In this document: one piece after another, positions 9,517-19,407 of the stretch | Layout: every line of letters begins with the position of its first letter | Numbering within the stretch: position 1 is the first letter of the stretch | Assembly: GCA_001898465.1 (NCBI GenBank) | Contig: MKTX01000005.1 | Coordinates: 62,001 to 126,000 of the forward strand | Source: Sphingobacteriales bacterium 39-19 | GTDB taxonomy: Bacteria > Bacteroidota > Bacteroidia > Chitinophagales > Chitinophagaceae | DNA: 64,000 bases | Direction: 5' to 3' | The notes under the pieces: model-generated | The model's input: the letters and a program-made list of their open reading frames with translations, nothing else | Told to the model about the DNA's origin: nothing | Database searches by the model: none | Translations under genes and position numbers: made by a program

Positions 9517-10713
9517 ATGGAAAAGAATATTGCCTTATCCCAAAGGGAGAGTTATACCCCATCTTCATGTACCCATTTCTTATGGTGGCTGGCCACTGCA
9601 GAAAAAGAAATAATTACAGATGCCCTCATCGACCGCAACCGCTACCGGATTATTGGTATGACGGTATTGGGTACCTGGATTTTTGCAACCGCAACATGGA
9701 CCTATTTTTTCAGCACCATGGTTACGGCCCCGATCATTTATATTTCACTGGGATTCTTTATGGGGTTCATCATACTGAGTATTGACCGAGCTTTGATAAA
9801 AGGAATCACAAAAAACAACAAACGAAAATTAACGCCCCTCTTGCTGAGGGGATTACTGGCTTTAACCATTGGGAGCTTTATGGCACAACCTGCCGTATTG
9901 TATATGTTTGATAAAGAAATAAAAGTGCAAACCTCATTTGATAATGAAAATAAAAAGATCGCTAAAAGGTCAGAACTTGATTCTTTATTTAAAAATCAAA
10001 AAACAGAATTATCAGATACTAAAAATAAACTCCTGTTACAAAATGAAACCCGCTACCAGGAAATGCTGGAGGCAAAAGATCATTTTCTTGCAGAAACCGA
10101 TGGCAGCGGGGGCAGCGGAAAAATCGGGATTAGCACCATTGCCAAAGCAAAGCAAAAAGAATATGAGAAATCAGATTCAGCATACCGGGCACTGGCAATG
10201 GAAAATAAAATTAAAACCGATTCCATTGACAGGGCCCTGGGCATTATCGCCGATCATATTAAAAAAGAAGAAACCCGGTTTGACGCCCTGATGAATAATG
10301 GTTTCTTAACCCGTATTGAGGCGCTGACGCACTTACTGGATAAAAATAAAGCATTGCAATACCGGTATTATCTTATTGTATGTATTTTAATGCTGATTGA
10401 ACTCATGCCCGTGATTGCAAAGACCCTATTGCCTGCCGGCACTTACGATGAAAAAGTAAAATTGCGGGAAGAAATGGAAATTGAAATGGCCTCTTATAAT
10501 ATACACCGGGAGCAATTATTGAAAGAAGCCTATAATCAAATGGCGTTTGAAAATGATAAAGAAACCATCAGTGCTTTTTTTTCGCTCACCCAGGCCGACC
10601 GGTATGAAAAAATAAAAGCATTTAGCCGACGCTGGCGGGATGAGAACCATCAAAGCTTTGACGGCTTTTGGGAAAAAATTAAAAGAGATATCTTAACCCG
10701 GCAGGAAAATTAA
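9517..10713 (+). CDS. DUF4407 membrane protein
   Basis: This 398-residue protein has membrane segments at about 45-66, 69-89, 107-130 and 281-303 and a long charged, coiled-coil-like loop between the third and fourth (about 135-275, rich in Lys/Glu). The opening CTHFLWWLATAEKEIITDA and ILSIDRALIKG signatures are those of DUF4407 proteins, which have no established role. A Gly/Ser-rich stretch (GSGGSGKIGIS) lies in the loop. It stands alone upstream of mutS, with about 50 bases between them. Confidence 0.85.
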   Translation: MEKNIALSQRESYTPSSCTHFLWWLATAEKEIITDALIDRNRYRIIGMTVLGTWIFATATWTYFFSTMVTAPIIYISLGFFMGFIILSIDRALIKGITKNNKRKLTPLLLRGLLALTIGSFMAQPAVLYMFDKEIKVQTSFDNENKKIAKRSELDSLFKNQKTELSDTKNKLLLQNETRYQEMLEAKDHFLAETDGSGGSGKIGISTIAKAKQKEYEKSDSAYRALAMENKIKTDSIDRALGIIADHIKKEETRFDALMNNGFLTRIEALTHLLDKNKALQYRYYLIVCILMLIELMPVIAKTLLPAGTYDEKVKLREEMEIEMASYNIHREQLLKEAYNQMAFENDKETISAFFSLTQADRYEKIKAFSRRWRDENHQSFDGFWEKIKRDILTRQEN

Positions 10714-10759
10714 ATATGCACAACTACCGGCGTCTTTTAATTACGAGAAAGCAATTCCT

Positions 10760-10767
10760 TATTTTTG
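10760..10767 (+). promoter_or_regulatory. -7 box (TATTTTTG) that sets the mutS start
   Basis: TATTTTTG fits TAnnTTTG and ends 6 bases before the ATG at 10774. The TTG at 10765 could be read as an in-frame start, but it is part of this promoter box, so transcription would begin after it. A TTTT about 21 bases upstream may serve as a weak -33. Confidence 0.6.
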
Positions 10768-10773
10768 CCCACT

Positions 10774-13377
10774 ATGGCAAAAGCGAGTAGCGATACCCCA
10801 TTAATGCAGCAACACAATGCTATCAAGGCTAAATACCCTGATGCCATCCTGCTTTTCAGGGTAGGTGATTTTTATGAAACATTTGGGCAGGATGCCATCA
10901 TCACCTCCCGGGTGCTGGGCATTACCCTTACCAAAAGAAATAATGGAAGTGCAGGGTCTGCAGAGCTTGCCGGCTTCCCGCATCATGGCCTGGATACCTA
11001 TTTACACAAACTGGTAAAAGCGGGTTACCGGGTGGCTATATGCGATCAATTAGAAGACCCCAAAGCAGCAAAGGGAATTGTAAAAAGAGGAGTAACAGAA
11101 TTAGTAACACCGGGTGTAGCAACCAGCGATAAATTATTAGAGCATAATAATAATAATTTTCTGGCTGCCCTCCACTTTTCTGATCACCTCATTGGAAGCG
11201 CTTTTTTAGATATTTCAACCGGCGAATTTTTTATTGCAGAAGGCAACCGGGAATACACGGATAAATTATTACAAAGCCTGCAGCCGGCCGAAGTGATTTT
11301 TGAAAGGAACAAACAAAAATTATTTAAAGAATATTTTGGTACCCACTTTTTCACTTATACATTAGATGAATGGATCTTTAGCCCGGTATATGCAGCAGAA
11401 AACCTGCTAAAGCATTTTGGTACCCATAGCCTGAAAGGTTTTGGGGTAGAAGAAATGGAAATGGGAATCATTGCATCGGGAGCCATATTGCATTACCTGA
11501 AAGATACCGAACATCCCAACCTGCAGCATATTACCAGCTTACAACGTATAAACCGGGATGATCATTTATGGATGGATCGGTTTACCATCCGTAACCTGGA
11601 ACTCATCAGCAATCATGCAGATGCTCATACGCTCTTTAAAACCATCAATCATACCGTATCTCCCATGGGTGCCCGGTTGCTTCGCCGCTGGCTGCTGATG
11701 CCTCTCAATAACCTTATGAGCATCAATGAGCGGCTTGATACCGTAGAGTACCTGATTAAAGAAACAGATACCCGAAATAAAATTACCCAACATATAAAGC
11801 TTGCCGGTGATGTGGAAAGGTTGGCTGCAAAAGTGCCTTTAAAAAAAATTAATCCCAGGGAAGTGTTGCAAATTGCCCGGGGATTGCAGCAAACCTTAGC
11901 TTTAAAAGAAATTTGCGATACCGCCACAAATACGCATTTAAAAAGATTGGGCTCATCGCTAAATGGCTGTTCCTATATTTTAGAAAAGATTACGAAAGAA
12001 ATAAATGAAAACCCACCCGTTGCTATTCATAAAGGAGGACTAATTGCCCCCGGTATACATGCCGGGCTGGATGAACTGAGAGAAATTGCAACAGGAGGAA
12101 AAAATTATTTAATCCAGATGCAACAAAAAGAAGCCGCCATTACCGGTATATCTTCTTTAAAGATTGGGTTTAATAATGTATTTGGTTACTACCTGGAAGT
12201 AACAAACCTGCATAAATCTAAAGTACCCGAAAACTGGATCAGGAAACAAACACTGGCCAATGCAGAGCGATATATTACACCAGAATTGAAAGAATATGAA
12301 GAAAAGATAACGGGCGCCGAAGATAAAATATTACAAATAGAGCAGGACCTGTTCCAGGAATTGCTCAACGAATTGCAGGATTATATTGCACCCATGCAGG
12401 TTAATGGCCATGTAATGGCAGTACTGGATTGCCTTTGCTGTTTTGCCAGCATTGCTTTACAATACAAATACAAAAAGCCCCTCTTGCATGAAGGCAATGA
12501 GCTGGAGTTGAAAGATAGCCGGCACCCGGTTATAGAAAGGAACCTGCCCGCAACCGAACACTATATCAGCAACGATATTACACTGAACAACGAAACGCAG
12601 CAACTTATTATTTTAACCGGTCCCAACATGAGTGGTAAAAGCGCCATACTCAGGCAAACAGCACTCATTACATTAATGGCACACCTGGGATGTTTTGTGC
12701 CTGCCGCATCGGCCAAAATACCCCTTACCGATAAAATATTTACCCGGGTAGGCGCCAGCGATAACCTGAGCGGCGGCGAAAGTACATTTATGGTAGAGAT
12801 GAATGAAACGGCAAGCATCATCAATAACCTTTCTTACAAAAGTTTAATATTATTAGACGAAATTGGCAGGGGCACTTCTACTTACGATGGTATTTCCATT
12901 GCCTGGAGCATTGCAGAATATTTACATGAATCTCCCCATAAACCGAAAACATTATTTGCTACCCATTACCATGAATTGAATGAACTGGAACATCGCTTTG
13001 CCCGAATAAAAAACTATCATATTACCAATAAAGAAGTGGGGAATAAAGTGATTTTTTTAAGAAAACTGGCACCGGGTGGCAGTACACATAGTTTTGGTAT
13101 TCATGTAGCCCGGATGGCGGGCATGCCACCCAGCCTCATTAACCGGGCCAATGAAGTGCTTGCCCAGTTAGAAGAAAAAAATGGGGAAGGCCAACAGGAA
13201 AATATAAAAGATAAAATAAAAGAAATAGCATTGCCCAAAATGCAACTCAGTATTTTTGATGCACATTCCGCTACTTTTGAGGAAATACGCCAATTGCTTG
13301 ATTCGGTAGATATAAACAGGCTTACACCTGTTGAAGCCTTGTTAAAATTGCAGGAAATAAAGAATAAAATTAAATAA
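10774..13377 (+). CDS. mutS: DNA mismatch repair ATPase MutS
   Basis: This 867-residue protein recognises mismatches and recruits MutL. The N-terminal mismatch-binding domain has FRVGDFYETFG with the Phe-x-Glu wedge. The core and clamp follow, then the ABC-type ATPase with Walker A GPNMSGKS (about residue 615), the signature SGGESTFMVEM, Walker B ILLDEIGRG and the FATHYHEL switch. A C-terminal extension ends LLKLQEIKNKIK. Start chosen at the ATG 10774 because the upstream TTG lies inside a promoter box. The length is normal for MutS1. Confidence 0.97.
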   Translation: MAKASSDTPLMQQHNAIKAKYPDAILLFRVGDFYETFGQDAIITSRVLGITLTKRNNGSAGSAELAGFPHHGLDTYLHKLVKAGYRVAICDQLEDPKAAKGIVKRGVTELVTPGVATSDKLLEHNNNNFLAALHFSDHLIGSAFLDISTGEFFIAEGNREYTDKLLQSLQPAEVIFERNKQKLFKEYFGTHFFTYTLDEWIFSPVYAAENLLKHFGTHSLKGFGVEEMEMGIIASGAILHYLKDTEHPNLQHITSLQRINRDDHLWMDRFTIRNLELISNHADAHTLFKTINHTVSPMGARLLRRWLLMPLNNLMSINERLDTVEYLIKETDTRNKITQHIKLAGDVERLAAKVPLKKINPREVLQIARGLQQTLALKEICDTATNTHLKRLGSSLNGCSYILEKITKEINENPPVAIHKGGLIAPGIHAGLDELREIATGGKNYLIQMQQKEAAITGISSLKIGFNNVFGYYLEVTNLHKSKVPENWIRKQTLANAERYITPELKEYEEKITGAEDKILQIEQDLFQELLNELQDYIAPMQVNGHVMAVLDCLCCFASIALQYKYKKPLLHEGNELELKDSRHPVIERNLPATEHYISNDITLNNETQQLIILTGPNMSGKSAILRQTALITLMAHLGCFVPAASAKIPLTDKIFTRVGASDNLSGGESTFMVEMNETASIINNLSYKSLILLDEIGRGTSTYDGISIAWSIAEYLHESPHKPKTLFATHYHELNELEHRFARIKNYHITNKEVGNKVIFLRKLAPGGSTHSFGIHVARMAGMPPSLINRANEVLAQLEEKNGEGQQENIKDKIKEIALPKMQLSIFDAHSATFEEIRQLLDSVDINRLTPVEALLKLQEIKNKIK

Positions 13378-13438
13378 TAGAAACGGCCATAATATCTTGT
13401 GCAACAATTTTACTACTTGTGTAGTCTTTCTTTTTAAC

Positions 13439-15472
13439 ATGATGATTCGTGCAAAACATATCTTTTTTTTAATACTCAGTTTATTTTTTAGCAGTTTGGG
13501 TTTTACGCAAGTGTGTACTACTTTAGGGCAAACGCCGGCATCGGCATTCCCCGTTTGCGGTACTACCAATTTTCATCAGCAAACAGTTCCTATCTGCGGA
13601 CTAACGCCATTATTTGTTCCGGGTTGTACCGATGGTGCAAATTATATGGATACGAACCCCTTCTGGTATAAATTTACATGCTATCAAAGCGGAACCCTGG
13701 GCTTTTTAATTACGCCCAATGATCCCAATGATGATTACGACTGGCAATTATATGATATTACGGGTTTACCTCCCGAAGCAGTATTCAGTAATCATAACAT
13801 TATTGTAACCGGTAACTGGGCGGGTACTTATGGTACCACAGGTACTGCAGCCGGTGGTTTAAATTATATTCATTGTGCCAGTGACCCCGCTGCAGGCGCA
13901 TCTACCTTTGCCGCCATGCCCAACCTGGTACAAGGCCACCAATATTTATTATTAGTAAGTCATTTTACACAAACACAAAGCGGCTATTCATTAAGTTTTA
14001 ATGGAGGCAGCGCCATCATTACAGATCCTAAACTTCCGCTCATTAAAAGCGCCGTGGCTCCCTGCGATGGTACAAAAATTTTAGTAACTTTTAATAAAGA
14101 CATTAAATGCAATACTCTGGCTGCCAATGGGAGTGATTTTAGATTAAATATTCCCGGTGCCGCTATCATTGCTGCCAATGCTGCCAAATGTAGTTCATCT
14201 TTTGATTTTGATAGTTTGGAATTAACGGTAAATATGCCTTTACCACCGGGAACACATACTTTGTATGCAAAAATAGGAACCGATAACAATACTTTAAAAG
14301 ATAACTGTGATCATGAAATTAATGTAGATGACAGTGTACAGTTTACCGTATATCCCTTATATCCCACCCCCATGGATAGTATAGTTCCGGTATCATGCGC
14401 TCCCCAAACTGTAGAATTGGTTTTTAGAAAAAGAATGATGTGTAACAGTATTGCCGCTGATGGATCTGATTTTACGATAACCGGGCCCTCTCCCATCCTT
14501 ATTACAGGCGCCCGGGGTAATTGTGAAAATGGGTTAAGTTTTACAATTACCCTCACCCTGGATAAGCCAATACAAAAAGGCGGCGTATACACGGTGCATT
14601 TAAAAAACGGGTCGGATGGCAACCCCATTTTAGATGAATGTGCCCAGGCTACACTGGTACCCAGTAGCCTAAACTTTATTGTAAAAGATACAGTAAATGC
14701 AGATTTTAGTTACCATACAAATTTTGGTTGTGCTAAAAACCAGGTAGCATTTTTTCATAATGGCCAAAATGGCATTACGCAATGGTTGTGGAATTTTGAT
14801 AACATACAAACTTCTACACTGCAAAACCCCGTAAAAGATTATTATGATTTTAACCCTAAGAATGTAAAATTAATTGTAACCAATGGGGTATGCAGCGATA
14901 CCGCAGAAATAAACCTGGTTTTCAATAATTATATGAAAGCCAGTTTTGAAATTACATCCTTAGTATGCCCGGGCGAAAAAGCGATAATAAAAAATCAGTC
15001 TGTTTCTAACAGCCCCCTCAGTTGGAATTGGAATTTTAATTATTCCTCAAGTTCCACCTTACAAAATCCACCGCCTCAAATTTTTACAAATAATTTCCCC
15101 AATACCGTGATTGAAGTACCGGTAACCCTGGTTATTTCAAATGCCTATGGCTGTTATGATACGGCTACGCAATATATAAAAGTGATTAATAATTGTTTTA
15201 TTGCCGTACCGGCCGCTTTTACACCCAATGGAGACGGGCTCAATGATTATTTTTATCCACTCAATGCCTATAAAGCAAACAACCTGCAGTTTGCTGTGTA
15301 TAATCGTTTGGGGCAGCAAATTTTTTATACTACCGATTGGACGCAAAAATGGGATGGCCGTTTCAAAGGCAATGAGCAAGATCCCGGAACCTATGTATGG
15401 ACCTTACGCTATGTTCATGCGGATACTAAAAAATTAGTTGAACAAAAGGGTACCGTCATTTTAATTCGCTAA
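13439..15472 (+). CDS. PKD-containing protein with type IX secretion/gliding C-terminal domain
   Basis: This 677-residue secreted protein has a signal peptide (MIRAKHIFFLILSLFFSSLGFTQ). It carries Ig/PKD-like regions, including GITQWLWNFDNIQTSTLQNPVKDYY and SWNWNFNYSSSSTLQNP, and ends with VPAAFTPNGDGLNDYFYP to ...GTYVWTLRYV. That end is the gliding-motility-associated C-terminal domain, a type IX secretion sorting signal. The protein should be exported across the outer membrane to the cell surface. Many Cys pairs suggest disulfides. ATGs at 13439 and 13442 are both possible. It follows mutS after about 60 bases. Confidence 0.88.
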   Translation: MMIRAKHIFFLILSLFFSSLGFTQVCTTLGQTPASAFPVCGTTNFHQQTVPICGLTPLFVPGCTDGANYMDTNPFWYKFTCYQSGTLGFLITPNDPNDDYDWQLYDITGLPPEAVFSNHNIIVTGNWAGTYGTTGTAAGGLNYIHCASDPAAGASTFAAMPNLVQGHQYLLLVSHFTQTQSGYSLSFNGGSAIITDPKLPLIKSAVAPCDGTKILVTFNKDIKCNTLAANGSDFRLNIPGAAIIAANAAKCSSSFDFDSLELTVNMPLPPGTHTLYAKIGTDNNTLKDNCDHEINVDDSVQFTVYPLYPTPMDSIVPVSCAPQTVELVFRKRMMCNSIAADGSDFTITGPSPILITGARGNCENGLSFTITLTLDKPIQKGGVYTVHLKNGSDGNPILDECAQATLVPSSLNFIVKDTVNADFSYHTNFGCAKNQVAFFHNGQNGITQWLWNFDNIQTSTLQNPVKDYYDFNPKNVKLIVTNGVCSDTAEINLVFNNYMKASFEITSLVCPGEKAIIKNQSVSNSPLSWNWNFNYSSSSTLQNPPPQIFTNNFPNTVIEVPVTLVISNAYGCYDTATQYIKVINNCFIAVPAAFTPNGDGLNDYFYPLNAYKANNLQFAVYNRLGQQIFYTTDWTQKWDGRFKGNEQDPGTYVWTLRYVHADTKKLVEQKGTVILIR

Positions 15473-15532
15473 GGCCCATTCCGGGAATCTAAAAAAAACA
15501 AGCCCGCTTACACCGGAATAATCAGATAAGCT

Positions 15533-15551
15533 GAATAAAAGTATTTTATTC
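15533..15551. repeat. AT-rich perfect dyad upstream of tryptophan dioxygenase
   Basis: GAATAAAA, a 3-base centre GTA, then TTTTATTC form an 8-bp perfect inverted repeat ending 40 bases before the -7 box of the dioxygenase gene. It could be an operator or a weak terminator of the preceding gene; the sequence does not decide. Confidence 0.4.
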
Positions 15552-15590
15552 AAAATCACCTGCAAGCGTAGTTTTCAAAAATATACCCAG

Positions 15591-15598
15591 TATTTTTG
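15591..15598 (+). promoter_or_regulatory. -7 box (TATTTTTG) of tryptophan dioxygenase
   Basis: TATTTTTG matches TAnnTTTG and ends 15 bases before the ATG at 15614. An in-frame TTG at 15596 is inside the box and is therefore not a likely start. Confidence 0.6.
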
Positions 15599-15613
15599 CA
15601 CAAAATTGCCATT

Positions 15614-16651
15614 ATGAGTCATACGCCCGTTTATTATGGAGAATATCTGCAATTAGATAAGATCATTGATGCCCAGTTTCCTGAAAGTTTTAAAGAAGGA
15701 CAAACACCGGCACATGATGAAATGCTTTTTATCATCATTCACCAGGCTTATGAATTATGGTTTAAGCAGGTATTGTTTGAGGTAAGCTCTGTACTGGACA
15801 TCATGAACCAACCTTCAATAAACGATAATTCATCTGAATTACAAACAGTGGTTCACCGCTTGCACCGCAGCGCAACCATTTTAAAAATATTGGTACAGCA
15901 AATAGATATCTTAGAAACCATGACCCCCATGGAATTCCTTGAGTTCAGGGATATGCTCAGGCCTGCATCAGGTTTTCAAAGCTGGCAATTTAAAATACTG
16001 GAAGCCAAACTGGGTTTAAAATTTGATGATCGGTTTGGAAAAGAATATTACACATCACAATTAAAACAAAAAGAAATTGACATCATTAAAAGAGCCGAAG
16101 ATGGTGCCTCGCTGTTACAATTAGTAAACCGCTGGCTGGAGAGAATGCCTTTTTTTGATAATTATAAATATTGGGAAGGCGAAATTATCGGGAATAATGC
16201 AGATCAACATCCATTCTGGAAAGAATACCAGCGCATCTATACCGAAGGACTTATGGAAGGTGAAAGAAATAATATTGAATTCTTTAAAAATGTTTTTTAT
16301 ACAGAAAATGAAAACCGGGGGTTAAGTGCAAAAGCATGCCGGGCCGCATTATTTATCTTATTATACAGGGGTTACCCCATGCTGGAACTTCCGTTCCAAT
16401 TACTGGAAGTACTGATAGAAATAGATAATCAACTGGGTAATTGGCGGTATCGCCACATTAATATGGTACGCAGGATGATTGGCAGCCGCATTGGTACAGG
16501 AGGCAGTTCGGGTGCCGGATATTTACAGGGCGCTATGGATAAGCATACTATTTTCAGGGAAATTACCCAACTCAATAGTTTTTTAATCAACACAAAAAAA
16601 TTACCTAAACTACCAGCCGTACTTACACGAAAATTAGGGTATAATTTGTAA
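15614..16651 (+). CDS. kynA: Tryptophan 2,3-dioxygenase
   Basis: This 345-residue haem enzyme opens the indole ring of L-tryptophan to N-formylkynurenine, the first step of the kynurenine pathway. Family segments seen: YGEYLQLDKIIDAQ, DEMLFIIIHQAYELWFKQVLFE (with the substrate-pocket His), FLEFRDMLRPASGFQSWQF and the C-terminal MIGSRIGTGGSSGAGYL. The start at MSHTPVYYGEYL is chosen because the upstream in-frame TTG sits in the promoter. No other kynurenine-pathway gene is adjacent. A bidirectional terminator follows. Confidence 0.95.
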   Translation: MSHTPVYYGEYLQLDKIIDAQFPESFKEGQTPAHDEMLFIIIHQAYELWFKQVLFEVSSVLDIMNQPSINDNSSELQTVVHRLHRSATILKILVQQIDILETMTPMEFLEFRDMLRPASGFQSWQFKILEAKLGLKFDDRFGKEYYTSQLKQKEIDIIKRAEDGASLLQLVNRWLERMPFFDNYKYWEGEIIGNNADQHPFWKEYQRIYTEGLMEGERNNIEFFKNVFYTENENRGLSAKACRAALFILLYRGYPMLELPFQLLEVLIEIDNQLGNWRYRHINMVRRMIGSRIGTGGSSGAGYLQGAMDKHTIFREITQLNSFLINTKKLPKLPAVLTRKLGYNL

Positions 16652-16684
16652 TGAATAAAGATTGCCGGGTACCCGTTTTAAATG

Positions 16685-16705
16685 AAAAAAAGCTTAGCTT
16701 TTTTT
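16685..16705. terminator. Bidirectional intrinsic terminator
   Basis: AAAAAAAGC, loop TTA, GCTTTTTTT forms a perfect 9-bp stem with A-tract and T-tract on either side, placed between the convergent tryptophan dioxygenase and cysteine desulfurase genes, so it can stop transcription from both. Confidence 0.75.
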
Positions 16706-16733
16706 GTACCGGATCCATATAGGAAGAAAGAAA

Positions 16734-17861
16734 TTAAATTAATTCTTTTAATTTAGATACCACCGTATCTACCTCATCTTTTGTATTGTGCTTACAAAAA
16801 CTGAAGCGTACCGTAATTTGATTGGGATTATTATTAACTGCCCGGATTACATGGCTTCCCTGTTCGGCGCCCGAAGTGCAGGCGCTTCCGCCACTGGCAC
16901 AAATATTTTGTATATCCAGGTTAAATAAAAGCATCTCTGTTTTTTCTGACTTAGGAAAGCTTACACTGAGTACTGTATATAAACTGCGGCCCAAACAATC
17001 GCCATTAAAACTCACACAGGGAATCTCCTTTTTTAATTGTTCCTGCATGTAATATTTTAATGTACCTGTATAAGCGCTATCATTTTCATAATCGGCCATT
17101 GATAATTCCAAAGCCTTCGCAAAACCTACAATCCCATATACATTTTCAGTACCGGCCCGCATATTTCTTTCCTGCGAACCGCCATGCATAAAAGGTTTTA
17201 TCCTGATATTTTCATTGATGTATAAAATACCCACCCCTTTCGGGCCATGAAATTTATGTGAAGCCCCGGTAATAAAATGCACGGGGGTATTACGTAAATC
17301 AAGGGGGAAATGGCCCAGCGTTTGTACGGTATCGCTATGAAAAATGGCATTGTATAATTTACACAGGTTACCCACTTCATGCAGGTCAAGCATATTGCCT
17401 ATTTCATTGTTGGCATGCATCAGGCTCACCAGCGTTTTCTCTTCAGAAGCAGCCAGTAATTCTTCCAGGTTTTCTACATCTACATGGCCATTGGGTAATA
17501 ATTTTACATAACTCACTTTTACCAAATCCTGGTTATCTAAATATTCAATTACATGCGACACGCCATGATGCTCAATGGGTGAAGTAATAATATGTTTACA
17601 GCCCAGGTCCCGTACCGAAGCAATGATGGCCGTGTTATTACTTTCTGTGCCCCCGCTGGTAAAAAATATTTCAGCCGGGTGTGCATTCACCAGTTTCGCT
17701 ACTGATTTTCGTGCAGATTCAATGGCGATACGGCTTTCACGCCCATAAGAATAAATGGAAGAAGGGTTTCCAAACTTTTCTGTAAGGTAGGGCAACATGG
17801 CTTCTACTACAGCCGGATCTATTGCAGTGGTGGCGGCATTATCAAAATATATTCTTTTCAT
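16734..17861 (-). CDS. Cysteine desulfurase, NifS/IscS family
   Basis: This 375-residue PLP enzyme removes sulfur from cysteine for Fe-S clusters and thiolation. Seen: YFDNAATTAIDP at the N-terminus, HH at 98-99, PLP lysine Lys203 in SHKFHGPKG, and active-site Cys328 in SGGSACTSG. The short loop around the Cys looks like the IscS/NifS (group I) type. It starts 13 bases downstream of the glmM-like gene on the same strand, so the two are probably cotranscribed. No iscU or suf gene is near. Confidence 0.93.
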   Translation of the reverse strand: MKRIYFDNAATTAIDPAVVEAMLPYLTEKFGNPSSIYSYGRESRIAIESARKSVAKLVNAHPAEIFFTSGGTESNNTAIIASVRDLGCKHIITSPIEHHGVSHVIEYLDNQDLVKVSYVKLLPNGHVDVENLEELLAASEEKTLVSLMHANNEIGNMLDLHEVGNLCKLYNAIFHSDTVQTLGHFPLDLRNTPVHFITGASHKFHGPKGVGILYINENIRIKPFMHGGSQERNMRAGTENVYGIVGFAKALELSMADYENDSAYTGTLKYYMQEQLKKEIPCVSFNGDCLGRSLYTVLSVSFPKSEKTEMLLFNLDIQNICASGGSACTSGAEQGSHVIRAVNNNPNQITVRFSFCKHNTKDEVDTVVSKLKELI

Positions 17862-17873
17862 TGCGGATAATAG

Positions 17874-19259
17874 TTATAAAACTTCCTGTATATCTTTTAT
17901 CAGTTTCATGGCAATATTATTTGCCGTAGTTTCAAAATTACTTTCAGAATAAATACGAATAATGGGTTCGGTATTGCTGGTTCTTAAATGTACCCAATCA
18001 TTCTCAAATTCTATTTTCAACCCGTCTTCGGTATTGATGGGATTGGATTTATATTTCGCTTTTATCTTTTCAAATATCTCGTTCACATTTACATCCTGCT
18101 TAAGCTCAATTTTATTTTTGCTAATAAAATATTCGGGATAGGTATTGCGAAGTTGTTTGATGCTTTTTTTACTTTTTGCCAAATGGGTTAAAAAAAGTGC
18201 AATTCCAATTAAAGCATCCCGGCCATAATGCAAATCAGGTACAATGATACCGCCATTACCTTCACCGCCAATAACGGCCTGGGTTTCTTTCATTTTATTT
18301 ACCACATTCACTTCTCCTACGGCACTGGGCGCATACTGCCCGCCATGTTTTAAAGTAATTTCTTTTAGCGCTTTCGTGCTGCTCATATTGCTTACCGTAT
18401 TCCCCTTTTTACAACTCAATACATAATCGGCAACGGCCACTAAGGTATATTCTTCACCAAAAAAAGAGCCATCTTCGCAAACAAAACAAAGGCGATCTAC
18501 ATCAGGATCTACGGCAATACCCAAAGATGCTTTTTGAGCTACTACTTCACGGCTTAAACCGGTTAAATTTTCCGGTAATGGTTCGGGGTTATGAGCGAAT
18601 TTTCCATTCATCTCACTATTCAATAAAGTAAACTTCGAAACACCCAGTGCCCGGAACAAAGCAGGCAAGGCCAGCGCCCCGGTACTATTAATCACATCTG
18701 CCACAATAGAAAAATCAGCTTCCTGAATGGCCTTTACATCAACCAGTGGGTACTGTACAATAGCGTCTATGTGTTTAGCCAGGCTATCTTCATTTTTTGT
18801 AATAGTACCCAACGCATCTACCTTTGAAAAAATGAATTTTTCTTTTTCTGCCTTATCTAAAATAATTTTTCCATCTTCGGCACTAATGAATTCACCTTTA
18901 TCATTCAATAGTTTTAGGGCATTCCATTCTTTAGGATTATGACTGGCTGTAAGAATGATGCCTCCGTCGGCATGTAAAAAAACAACCGCCATTTCTACCG
19001 TGGGTGTTGTGCTTAAATCGGTGTCAATTACATCAATTCCCAATGAGATTAAAGTATTACTTACCAGTTCTTTCACCATGCTACCGCTTATACGCCCATC
19101 CCGCCCTATTACAACGGTATTATTGTTTTTTTTTGTTTTTTTCTTCAACCAGCCTGCATAGGCAGCTGTAAATTTCACAATATCAAGAGGGGTAAGGTTT
19201 TGGCCGGGCTCGCCACCAATGGTGCCTCTAATGCCAGAAATGCTTTTAATCAGCGACAT
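17874..19259 (-). CDS. glmM: Phosphoglucosamine mutase / phosphohexomutase
   Basis: This 461-residue enzyme of the alpha-D-phosphohexomutase family has the phosphoserine loop ILTASHNPKEWN (Ser106), metal loop DPDVDRL, sugar-binding loop GGEGNGG and phosphate-binding RTSNTEPIIRIY. It starts MSLIKSISGIRGTIGG, as GlmM-like enzymes of Bacteroidota do. The expected reaction is glucosamine-6-phosphate to glucosamine-1-phosphate for peptidoglycan and LPS; a phosphomannomutase activity cannot be excluded from sequence. First gene of a two-gene operon with the cysteine desulfurase. Confidence 0.88.
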   Translation of the reverse strand: MSLIKSISGIRGTIGGEPGQNLTPLDIVKFTAAYAGWLKKKTKKNNNTVVIGRDGRISGSMVKELVSNTLISLGIDVIDTDLSTTPTVEMAVVFLHADGGIILTASHNPKEWNALKLLNDKGEFISAEDGKIILDKAEKEKFIFSKVDALGTITKNEDSLAKHIDAIVQYPLVDVKAIQEADFSIVADVINSTGALALPALFRALGVSKFTLLNSEMNGKFAHNPEPLPENLTGLSREVVAQKASLGIAVDPDVDRLCFVCEDGSFFGEEYTLVAVADYVLSCKKGNTVSNMSSTKALKEITLKHGGQYAPSAVGEVNVVNKMKETQAVIGGEGNGGIIVPDLHYGRDALIGIALFLTHLAKSKKSIKQLRNTYPEYFISKNKIELKQDVNVNEIFEKIKAKYKSNPINTEDGLKIEFENDWVHLRTSNTEPIIRIYSESNFETTANNIAMKLIKDIQEVL

Positions 19260-19282
19260 GAATCGGTATCATTTTAGAATTG

Positions 19283-19290
19283 CAAATATA
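19283..19290 (-). promoter_or_regulatory. -7 box (TATATTTG) of the glmM-desulfurase operon
   Basis: TATATTTG on the minus strand matches TAnnTTTG and ends 24 bases upstream of the glmM ATG at 19259. Confidence 0.5.
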
Positions 19291-19394
19291 CAACACCCCG
19301 GCCGATTGTAGGTTTTAAAATGATCCATTGCCCATTTGATACCCACCGTAAAATATTACGCATAATTCCATGGTTTCCCGTTTACATCTTAACT

Positions 19395-19402
19395 TATCTT
19401 TG
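19395..19402 (+). promoter_or_regulatory. -7 box (TATCTTTG) of the methyltransferase gene
   Basis: TATCTTTG matches TAnnTTTG and ends only 5 bases before the ATG at 19408, which predicts a leaderless transcript. Confidence 0.6.
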
Positions 19403-19407
19403 CAATT

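Noticed and set aside
10765..10773. TTG start three codons upstream for MutS
   Set aside because: The TTG is part of a TATTTTTG promoter box, so it would not be in the mRNA; the ATG at 10774 fits the family.
15596..15613. TTG start for tryptophan 2,3-dioxygenase
   Set aside because: It also lies inside a TATTTTTG box; MSHTPVYYGEYL at 15614 is the natural N-terminus.
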